From: Chloroflexota bacterium
GTDB taxonomy: Bacteria > Chloroflexota > Dehalococcoidia > SM23-28-2 > RBG-16-64-32
Assembly (NCBI GenBank): GCA_022565075.1
Contig: JADFKG010000126.1
Location: 1-5,961, forward strand
DNA: 5,961 nucleotides
Reading direction: 5' to 3'
Shown here piece after piece: positions 1-4,964 of this stretch (position 1 is its first letter; the number at the start of each line of letters is the position of its first letter). The notes below the pieces were generated by a model. That model was not told the DNA's origin and did no database searches. It was given only the letters and a program-made list of their open reading frames with translations. The position numbers and the translations under genes were made by a program.

Positions 1-1255
1 GCCTGACGGCGAGGTCGCCTTCTTCGCCGACAGGCACCTCGTTGCCGTCGTCGTCGACGATCGCCGGCTCGATGCCGGGGAAGGGGCGGCCCATGCTGCC
101 GGGGCGGATCTCCATCGAGGCGTAGTTGGCGATCATGATCGCGCCCGTCTCCGTCTGCCACCAGTTGTCGTGGAAGGGCAGACCGATCGCCCTCTCTCCC
201 CAGACGACGGCCTCCGGGTTCAGCGGCTCGCCCACGGACATCGTGTATCGCAGCGACGACAGGTCGTGCTTCTTGGCGGCTGCCTCACCCGCCTTCATCA
301 GCATGCGAATCGCCGTGGGCGCCGTGTACCACACGGTGACCTTGTGCCTGGCGATCAGTCCGTACCACGCGTTCGCGCTGAAGCCGCCCTCGTAGATCAG
401 GCTCGTCACGCCGTTGCTCCACGGGGCGAACATCCCGTACGACGTGCCCGTCACCCAGCCTGGGTCGGCGGTGCACCAGTAGACGTCGTCCTCGTGCAGA
501 TCGAGGACGTACTTGCCGGTGGCGTAGTGGCTGATGATCGCGTTGTGGACGTGCGCCGCGCCCTTCGGCTTCCCCGTCGTCCCGGAAGTGTAGTGCATCA
601 CGGAGTAGTCCTCCGGGTCGGTGTTCACCGTCTCAAACTCGTCCGACTGGCCGGCGATGACGTCGTCCCAGAGCACTTCTCCCGCCGCGGGCTCGGCCTT
701 CTCGCGCCTCGTCACCAGGATCACCGTCTCTAGAGCAGGCAGATCGTCGCGGATCGCCTTGATCTTCTCCCACAGCGCTGGACTGGTGACCAGCACCTTC
801 GCCCCGCTGTTCTCCAGCCGGTCCTTGACGGCGTCCGGCCCAAAGGCCGAGAAGAGCGGGCCGATCACGGCGCCCAGTTTGAGCGTGCCGAAAGCGGTGA
901 AGTAGCACTCCGGTATGCGGTCGATGAACATGAAGACGCGATCGCCCTTCTCCACCCCCAGCGACTTCAGGCCGTTGGCGACGCGGTTCGCTTCCTTCGT
1001 GAACTGCTCGAAGGTGTACGTCTCCTGCTCGCCGTCCTTGCCCTCCCAGATCATCGCCACCTTGTTCCGGCGATTCGTCTTCAGGTGACGGTCCAGGCAC
1101 TCGTACGCCATATTGAGGCCGCCGCCGGGGTGACCGTCGAGCTCGGAGCGTATCTGCTCCCACGTAATCGACTGGCGCGCCGCATCGTACTCGCCCAGGT
1201 TGGGCTTAACGGCGAACTGCTCGATCGCCGGCTTGGTGATCGGCGGGTAATCCAT
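1..1255 (-). CDS. acsA: AMP-forming acetyl-CoA synthetase, N-terminal 418 residues (3' end beyond the window)
   Basis: The product activates acetate with ATP to acetyl-AMP and transfers the acetyl group to CoA in the cytoplasm. My reading of the minus strand gives an uninterrupted frame from ATG at 1255. The AMP-binding P-loop motif YTSGTTGKPKG lies at residues 222-232, and HDNWWQTETG, the adenylate-binding and acetyl-pocket motif of acetyl-CoA synthetases, at 362-371. The N-terminal stretch containing LNMAYECLDRH resembles the roughly 570-residue AcsA form (Bacillus type) rather than the 650-residue Acs. If so, about 150 C-terminal residues are missing here, including the hinge and the lysine that is acetylated for control in this family. 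The start is supported by AGGAGG at 1268-1263, 7 bases upstream. The gene is divergent from the ccdA-like gene. Another short- or medium-chain acyl-CoA synthetase is possible, but the double-Trp motif favours acetate. Confidence 0.93.
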   Translation of the reverse strand, partial: MDYPPITKPAIEQFAVKPNLGEYDAARQSITWEQIRSELDGHPGGGLNMAYECLDRHLKTNRRNKVAMIWEGKDGEQETYTFEQFTKEANRVANGLKSLGVEKGDRVFMFIDRIPECYFTAFGTLKLGAVIGPLFSAFGPDAVKDRLENSGAKVLVTSPALWEKIKAIRDDLPALETVILVTRREKAEPAAGEVLWDDVIAGQSDEFETVNTDPEDYSVMHYTSGTTGKPKGAAHVHNAIISHYATGKYVLDLHEDDVYWCTADPGWVTGTSYGMFAPWSNGVTSLIYEGGFSANAWYGLIARHKVTVWYTAPTAIRMLMKAGEAAAKKHDLSSLRYTMSVGEPLNPEAVVWGERAIGLPFHDNWWQTETGAIMIANYASMEIRPGSMGRPFPGIEPAIVDDDGNEVPVGEEGDLAVR

Positions 1256-1283
1256 GGCGGGGCCTCCTTGCTACGCGCGCACA

Positions 1284-1312
1284 ATGATAGGACACCCGGC
1301 TTAACCGGCAAA
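1284..1312 (-). promoter_or_regulatory. Candidate sigma70-type promoter of the acetyl-CoA synthetase gene
   Basis: On the minus strand, TTTGCC (1312-1307) and TATCAT (1289-1284) are separated by exactly 17 bases. The -10 matches the consensus at 5 of 6 positions and the -35 at 3 of 6. Transcription would begin near 1277, leaving a leader of about 22 bases that still contains the AGGAGG ribosome site. This is inferred from spacing and motif only. A second TATGAT on this strand (1380-1375) is an alternative but has a poorer -35. Confidence 0.45.
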
Positions 1313-1350
1313 GGCCGTTCGGCCCCCCAATGTAGGCCCCATCACACAGT

Positions 1351-1379
1351 TTGTGCGGCAACCGGTGCGAATCTATCAT
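1351..1379 (+). promoter_or_regulatory. Candidate sigma70-type promoter of the ccdA-tlpA pair
   Basis: TTGTGC (1351-1356) and TATCAT (1374-1379) are spaced by 17 bases. The -10 matches consensus at 5 of 6 positions, the -35 at 3 of 6. Transcription starting near 1386 would give a leader of about 24 bases before ATG 1410. The -10 is the same hexamer as the one proposed for the divergent acetyl-CoA synthetase gene. It lies inside a perfect 13-base palindrome (1371-1383). Confidence 0.5.
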
Positions 1380-1383
1380 AGAT
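1371..1383. promoter_or_regulatory. Perfect palindrome over the -10 of the ccdA promoter; possible operator
   Basis: ATCTAT-C-ATAGAT is a perfect inverted repeat with 6-base arms and a single central base. It covers the proposed -10 TATCAT on the plus strand and also creates TATGAT on the minus strand. A dimeric repressor bound here would block the ccdA-tlpA promoter. Because AT-rich -10 hexamers readily produce such symmetry, an operator role is only a suggestion. Confidence 0.3.
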
Positions 1384-1409
1384 ACAAGACCCGTATTCTC
1401 TAAGAACAC

Positions 1410-2231
1410 ATGGACATATTTGAAGTCGGCGGCGTCAGCCTCATCTTCGCGTTCGTCGCGGGATTGCTCTCTGTCGCCTCGCCCTGCGTCCTGCCGCTCA
1501 TCCCCGCGTACCTCGGCTACCTGACCGGCTCGGCGCTCGAGACCTCGGGCGGCGGCCAGACCGTGGCGACAGTCGGCGCTGGCGGGGCTGGTGGCTCGGT
1601 CGCGATCGCTTCAGCGCCGCCACGGGCCAGCACGCCGTCGCCGTTTCTGCACTCCGTCGCCTTCGTCAGCGGCTTCTCGGTCATCTTCATCCTCTTCGGC
1701 GTCTCGCTCGGCCTCGTCGGATTCCTCCTGCGCGACAACCTGGACCTCATCACCCGCGTTGCCGGAGTGATGCTCATCGTCATGGGCCTCCACCTCTCGG
1801 GCGTGATCACCATTCCGCTCCTTGACCAGGAACGGCGGCTGGACGCTGGGCGCGGTGCGAAGGTCGGCTACGCACGGTCGTTCGTCGTCGGTTCGGCGTT
1901 CTCGGCCGGCTGGTCGCCCTGCATCGGCCCGACGCTCGGCGCGATCTTCGCTCTCTCCGTGTCCAGCGGCTCGGTGCTGGAGGCCGGTGTCCTCTTCGGC
2001 GTCTATTCGCTGGGCCTTTCGATCCCCTTCCTGGCGCTGGGCCTGGCCTACAGCAGCGTCAAACCGCTCTACATGCGCGTCAAGCGCTACGTGGGCGTCG
2101 TCAACTACCTGAGCGGCGCCATGCTCATCGTCATCGGCATCCTCATCTTCACCGACTCCCTGATCAACCTGAACAGCGCCTTCAACTTCTGGCCGTTCAA
2201 CCAGATAGCCCAGATCGAGGAAGGTCTGTAG
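1410..2231 (+). CDS. ccdA: CcdA-type transmembrane thiol-disulfide electron transporter
   Basis: This is an integral membrane protein of the CcdA/DsbD-beta family. It moves reducing equivalents from cytoplasmic thioredoxin to extracytoplasmic thioredoxin-like proteins, typically for cytochrome c maturation. The two family cysteines are visible: Cys26 in ASPCVLPLIPAYLGYLTG and Cys171 in WSPCIGPTLGAIF. They sit in equivalent places of the two pseudo-symmetric three-helix halves. Six hydrophobic segments can be recognised, roughly at 10-37, 82-106, 113-136, 157-185, 190-215 and 228-248. At 273 residues it is longer than common CcdA proteins (about 230-245). The excess is mostly a Gly/Ala/Ser-rich loop at about 42-78 between helices 1 and 2. 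An in-frame TAA at 1401-1403 makes ATG 1410 the first possible start. Its ribosome site is weak (TAAGAA). The stop lies 5 bases before the thioredoxin-like gene, indicating one transcript. Confidence 0.93.
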   Translation: MDIFEVGGVSLIFAFVAGLLSVASPCVLPLIPAYLGYLTGSALETSGGGQTVATVGAGGAGGSVAIASAPPRASTPSPFLHSVAFVSGFSVIFILFGVSLGLVGFLLRDNLDLITRVAGVMLIVMGLHLSGVITIPLLDQERRLDAGRGAKVGYARSFVVGSAFSAGWSPCIGPTLGAIFALSVSSGSVLEAGVLFGVYSLGLSIPFLALGLAYSSVKPLYMRVKRYVGVVNYLSGAMLIVIGILIFTDSLINLNSAFNFWPFNQIAQIEEGL

Positions 2232-2246
2232 ATCTGATGTCAGATC
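2231..2246 (+). promoter_or_regulatory. Inverted repeat placing the tlpA-like start codon in a hairpin loop
   Basis: GATCTGATGTCAGATC is a perfect inverted repeat. In RNA it could fold as a 6-base-pair stem (GATCTG/CAGATC) with loop ATGT, so that the start codon 2237-2239 occupies the loop. The repeat begins at the last base of the ccdA stop codon. The likely ribosome site GAGGAAGG (2217-2224) stays outside the stem. This geometry would fit translational coupling in which ribosomes terminating on ccdA open the hairpin. Chance cannot be excluded. Confidence 0.35.
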
Positions 2247-2881
2247 GTCTCTCGGCCCGAAGCCCGCAGCAGCGCCTGATCGCCCTCGGTGGTCTCGCTG
2301 CCATCGTCGGCGTCGCCGTGCTGCTGCTCTGGATCGGCGGAGTCCTGGGCAACCAGGGCGGCGGCGAAGGCATCGAGGACGTCCTCGTCCTCGACACGCC
2401 ACCGGCTGAAGGACGCGGCGAACTGCAAGTCGGCACGCAGAAGGGGCAGCTCGCGCCCGACTTCGAGATCTCGGACTACGACGGCAGCCGCCACAGGCTG
2501 AGCGACTTCCGCGGGCAGGCCGTGTACGTCAACTTCTGGGCGACCTGGTGCTTCCCCTGCCTGATCGAGATGCCGGACATCGCCGCGCTCCAGGACGAGT
2601 TCGGCGACGACCTCGTGGTCGTCACCGTCAACCGCCGCGAGCCGCTGGACAGGGCCGAGGCATACTTCCGCAACCTACCCCGGCTCGACGGCAACACCGG
2701 CGTCAGCTTCGCGGTCAACGGTATGGACCCCGACGAAACGCTCTACGACCTCTACCGCGCTTTCGCCATGCCCTCGAGCTTCTTCATCGATCCCGACGGC
2801 GTCGTCACGACCGTCGGGCACGGCCTGATCAGCCTCGAGCAGATGCGCACGGCCGTCAACGAATCGCTCGCCGGCGCCTGA
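2237..2881 (+). CDS. Membrane-anchored TlpA/ResA-like thiol-disulfide oxidoreductase
   Basis: This is a thioredoxin-fold protein held on the outer face of the membrane, likely reduced by the preceding CcdA and acting on disulfides such as those of apocytochrome c. Residues 1-12 are short and positively charged. Residues about 13-37 form one hydrophobic anchor segment with no lipobox cysteine, and a Gly-rich linker follows. The redox domain starts near APDFEISDYDG (73-83), as in the AhpC/TSA-Redoxin families. The active site is WATWCFPC (101-108, Cys105 and Cys108). The cis-proline is in AMPSSFFIDPDG (177-188, Pro179), typical of TlpA/ResA. The 214-residue length fits the family. ATG 2237 retains the whole anchor and has GAGGAAGG 12 bases upstream, a rather long spacing. 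ResA, CcmG/DsbE and TlpA cannot be told apart from sequence alone, so I give no symbol. It appears to be the last gene of the pair. Confidence 0.92.
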   Translation: MSDRLSARSPQQRLIALGGLAAIVGVAVLLLWIGGVLGNQGGGEGIEDVLVLDTPPAEGRGELQVGTQKGQLAPDFEISDYDGSRHRLSDFRGQAVYVNFWATWCFPCLIEMPDIAALQDEFGDDLVVVTVNRREPLDRAEAYFRNLPRLDGNTGVSFAVNGMDPDETLYDLYRAFAMPSSFFIDPDGVVTTVGHGLISLEQMRTAVNESLAGA

Positions 2882-2919
2882 CCCGGGCCGCTGTCCACTC
2901 GTCGGGACGAAGCCACTAG

Positions 2920-2936
2920 CTTAGCGTATACTTAGC
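2920..2936 (+). promoter_or_regulatory. Weak promoter-like element with a short direct repeat upstream of the thiolase gene
   Basis: The 106-base gap before the thiolase contains TATACT (2927-2932), a good -10 (5 of 6 to consensus). It is flanked by two copies of CTTAGC (2920-2925 and 2931-2936) starting 11 bases apart, about one helical turn. No convincing -35 lies 16-18 bases upstream. No intrinsic terminator follows the tlpA-like gene, so read-through from it remains possible. Confidence 0.25.
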
Positions 2937-2987
2937 CGCGCGCACGGACACCTAGTCACGCACGAGCTCGTCCCAAGGAGGCACGCA

Positions 2988-4226
2988 ATGAGAGACGTCG
3001 CGATAATCGGCGCTGGAATGACCGACTTCGGCAAGTTCCTCGACCGCAACATGAAGGACCTCTGCCGCGAGGCCGTGCAGGGCGCGCTCGATTCCGCCGG
3101 GCTCGACAAGTCGAAGCTCCAGGCCGCCGTCGTCGGCAACGCCACGGCCGGCCTCATCACCGGCCAGGAGATGATCCGCGGCCAGGTGGCGCTGCGTGAC
3201 ATGGGCATCGGCGGCATCCCCATCATCAACACCGAAAACGCCTGCGCCAGCTCCTCCACGGCCTTCCACGTCGCCTGGACCTACGTCGCCTCCGGCATGT
3301 ACGACGTCGCGCTCGCCGTCGGCATGGAGAAGCTCTACCACGAGGACAAGACGCGCTCCTTCAAGGCCATCGGCTCGGCCGTCGACATCGAGTGGATGGA
3401 GCAGATGCAGGAAGCAGCTGCGGCCGCCAAAGAGGCGAAAGCGAAGGACCAGGACAACCCCGGCGTCGCCGAGGGCGCGGGCGAGAAGCGCTCGATGTTC
3501 ATGGACTTCTACGCCGCCTTCGCTCGCTCGCACATGGAGCGCTATGGCACGACGAAAGAGCAGTTCGCCCGCATCGCGGTCAAGAACCACTACCACGGCT
3601 CCCTCAACCCGCACGCTCAGTACCGCGAAGTCTACACGCTCGAGGACATCCTCACCGCGCCGCCGGTGGCCGAGCCACTGACGCGGCTGATGTGCTCGCC
3701 GATCGGCGACGGAGCGGCCGCCGCTGTGCTCGTCTCGCCGGAGATCGCGCGCCAGATGACGACGAAGCCCGTCTGGGTGAAGGCCTCCGTCCTCAACTCC
3801 GGCTTCGACCGCAAGCCCGGCGAAGACGACGTCACGACCGTCACCGCCAAACAGGCCTACGAGCAGGCCGGCGTCGGCCCCGAAGACCTCAACGTTCTCG
3901 AGGTGCACGACGCCTCCGCGCCCGCCGAACTCGTGCTCTACGAAGAGCTGGGGCTCTGCGCGAAAGGCGAGGGTGGCGCCCTCATCGACTCCAAGGCGAC
4001 CTACTTCGACGGGCCAAAGGCCGTCAACCCCAGCGGCGGCCTCATCTCCAAGGGCCACCCCATCGGCGCCACAGGCGTGGCCCAGATCTACGAGATCTTC
4101 TCCCAGCTCCGCGGTGAGGCCGGCGACCGCCAGGTCAAGAACCCGAAGCTGGGACTCACGGAGAACGGCGGCGGCATGGTCAAGGGCGACCCCGCCGCTG
4201 TCTCCGTCCACATCTTCGCCGTCTAG
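2988..4226 (+). CDS. SCP-x-type thiolase family protein (acetyl-CoA acetyltransferase-like)
   Basis: This belongs to the thiolase superfamily, the branch that includes SCP-x/lipid-transfer thiolases and archaeal acetoacetyl-CoA thiolases. These cytoplasmic enzymes make or break C-C bonds in acyl-CoA thioesters. The nucleophile is Cys86 in NTENACASSS (81-90). His307 is in EVHDAS (305-310, replacing NEAF of classical thiolases), and His357 is in GGLISKGHPIGATG (350-363). The C-terminal Cys-x-Gly acid/base motif of biosynthetic thiolases is absent: the equivalent stretch reads LTENGGG (390-396). The HDCF cysteine of SCP-x thiolases is also replaced, by alanine (Ala309). Residues about 142-166 form an Ala/Lys/Glu/Gly-rich insertion in the loop domain. 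Start ATG 2988 has AAGGAGG at 2975-2981, 6 bases upstream. A terminator follows at once, so the gene is probably transcribed alone or as the end of a transcript. The substrate cannot be read from the sequence. Usual annotations would be acetyl-CoA acetyltransferase or lipid-transfer protein. Confidence 0.88.
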   Translation: MRDVAIIGAGMTDFGKFLDRNMKDLCREAVQGALDSAGLDKSKLQAAVVGNATAGLITGQEMIRGQVALRDMGIGGIPIINTENACASSSTAFHVAWTYVASGMYDVALAVGMEKLYHEDKTRSFKAIGSAVDIEWMEQMQEAAAAAKEAKAKDQDNPGVAEGAGEKRSMFMDFYAAFARSHMERYGTTKEQFARIAVKNHYHGSLNPHAQYREVYTLEDILTAPPVAEPLTRLMCSPIGDGAAAAVLVSPEIARQMTTKPVWVKASVLNSGFDRKPGEDDVTTVTAKQAYEQAGVGPEDLNVLEVHDASAPAELVLYEELGLCAKGEGGALIDSKATYFDGPKAVNPSGGLISKGHPIGATGVAQIYEIFSQLRGEAGDRQVKNPKLGLTENGGGMVKGDPAAVSVHIFAV

Positions 4227-4244
4227 ACTCAGATCAATCGACTG

Positions 4245-4281
4245 ATCGGGGGCGGCGCTTTGTCCGTCCCCGATTCTTTAT
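4245..4281 (+). terminator. Rho-independent terminator after the thiolase gene
   Basis: The arms ATCGGGGGCGG (4245-4255) and CCGTCCCCGAT (4264-4274) pair over 11 positions with one G-U wobble, enclosing an 8-base loop (4256-4263). The T-rich tract TTCTTTAT follows directly from 4275. It begins 18 bases after the thiolase stop and ends 12 bases before the next start, so it should separate the two genes. A smaller hairpin, GATCA (4232-4236) with TGATC (4243-4247), overlaps the left arm and could compete with it, although it is much weaker. Confidence 0.8.
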
Positions 4282-4293
4282 ACGGAGGGTCAC

Positions 4294-4692
4294 ATGCCGC
4301 GTGCGCAGCTAGTCTCGAACCTGGTTGTGGCGGCGTTCGGCCTCCTCACCCTGGCGCTGGGCATCTGGGCGCTCATCGACCCCTCGTCCTTCTTCGACAA
4401 CATCGCCGACTGGCCGCCGTACAACCGCCACTTCATACACGACATCGGCGCCTTTCAGGTCGGCCTCGGCGCCGTGCTCCTCTTCGCGCTCATCTGGCAG
4501 GGAGACGCCGTGCTGGCCGCGCTCGGCGGAGCCGCTGTCGGCGGCACGCTTCACTGGATCGCGCACATCACCGACGAGGAGTTGGGCGGCCGCGATCTCG
4601 ACCCCTACCTGCTGGGGATCGTCGCCCTGATCCTCGTGCTCACCTTCGTCTGGCGTCTCTTCGCCGGCAAGGACGAACTCCGCCGCTACTGA
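4294..4692 (+). CDS. Small four-helix membrane protein of unknown function
   Basis: I cannot assign a function. The 132-residue product has four hydrophobic segments, at about 8-28, 52-69, 71-91 and 105-123, with a charged C-terminus (GKDELRRY) that is probably cytoplasmic. The polar segment DWPPYNRHFIHDIGAFQVG (39-57) before helix 2 resembles, from memory, a P-x-N-x-H-x3-D-x-G-A signature seen in small uncharacterised membrane proteins of actinobacteria. Helix 3 and its end carry His87, His91 and Asp94. With His46, His49 and Asp50, these could form a polar or metal- or haem-binding cluster, which is speculation. The start ATG 4294 is preceded by GGAGGG (4284-4289), very close to the upstream terminator, so it needs either read-through or its own promoter overlapping the terminator. 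The gene converges with the ferredoxin-like gene, with 9 bases between stops. Confidence 0.8.
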   Translation: MPRAQLVSNLVVAAFGLLTLALGIWALIDPSSFFDNIADWPPYNRHFIHDIGAFQVGLGAVLLFALIWQGDAVLAALGGAAVGGTLHWIAHITDEELGGRDLDPYLLGIVALILVLTFVWRLFAGKDELRRY

Positions 4693-4701
4693 GGTTCAGC
4701 G

Positions 4702-4950
4702 CTACCGGCTCAGCGTTTCGCCGCTATACAGCTTCGTCACCCGCACCTGGCCCGGTGGCGCCGCCTCGATGCACAGCTCGCAGAGCACGCACTCGTCCAG
4801 GTTCTCCTCGACGATCACAGCCTTCCCCTCGCCGTCCGTCTCGAAGATATTCACCGGGCAGACCTCGGCCAGCTTCTTCGCCAGCGCGGCGTCGCCCGCC
4901 GCTGCGGGGTCCAGATCCACCTGGATGAACATCGCCTTCGTCTCAGCCAC
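4702..4950 (-). CDS. Small ferredoxin-like protein with one [4Fe-4S] cluster
   Basis: This is probably a cytoplasmic electron carrier of 82 residues. Four cysteines are present: Cys31 in EVCPVNIF, then Cys54, Cys57 and Cys60 in ECVLCELCIEAAP. That is a C-x2-C-x2-C motif plus a remote C-P cysteine, the ligand set for one [4Fe-4S] cluster. The usual C-P cysteine after the C-x2-C-x2-C motif is replaced (IEAAPP), so no second cluster is expected. Acidic residues are frequent, as in ferredoxins. I chose GTG 4950 because AGGAG at the end of the ligase gene lies about 11 bases upstream. ATG 4932 would give 76 residues with all cysteines retained and is a real alternative. An open frame continues upstream to an ATG at 5184, but that part overlaps the ligase gene and looks non-coding. 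The gap to the ligase stop is 14 bases, so the two are probably co-transcribed. A FixX-like role or a partner of a 2-oxoacid:ferredoxin oxidoreductase are options I cannot separate. Confidence 0.85.
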   Translation of the reverse strand: MAETKAMFIQVDLDPAAAGDAALAKKLAEVCPVNIFETDGEGKAVIVEENLDECVLCELCIEAAPPGQVRVTKLYSGETLSR

Positions 4951-4964
4951 CTGTCTCTTGTCTC

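Noticed and set aside
170..733. 187-codon plus-strand frame
   Set aside because: Antisense shadow of the acetyl-CoA synthetase gene, whose catalytic motifs read cleanly on the minus strand through this region.
1341..1356. CACA-N5-TGTG near the ccdA -35 as a possible CRP/FNR-type site
   Set aside because: The half-sites are in the reverse order to TGTGA-N6-TCACA and the arms are only four bases, so there is no real match.
1611..2402. 263-codon minus-strand frame across the end of ccdA and the start of the tlpA-like gene
   Set aside because: Arg/Asp/Glu-rich composition with no domain, spanning two well-supported plus-strand genes.
2882..2915. Possible terminator after the tlpA-like gene (TCGTCGGGACGA)
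   Set aside because: Only 4-5 base pairs with a minimal loop and no following T-tract.
2952..4211. 419-codon open frame antisense to the thiolase gene
   Set aside because: It is a codon-bias shadow: high G/C at third positions removes stops on the opposite strand. The product is a monotonous Val/Gly/Asp/His/Arg mix without any recognisable motif, while the plus strand encodes a clear thiolase.
4260..4928. 222-codon plus-strand frame starting in the terminator loop
   Set aside because: It overlaps the membrane-protein gene in another frame and is Arg/Pro-rich. The ATG 4294 frame has a good ribosome site and coherent transmembrane helices.
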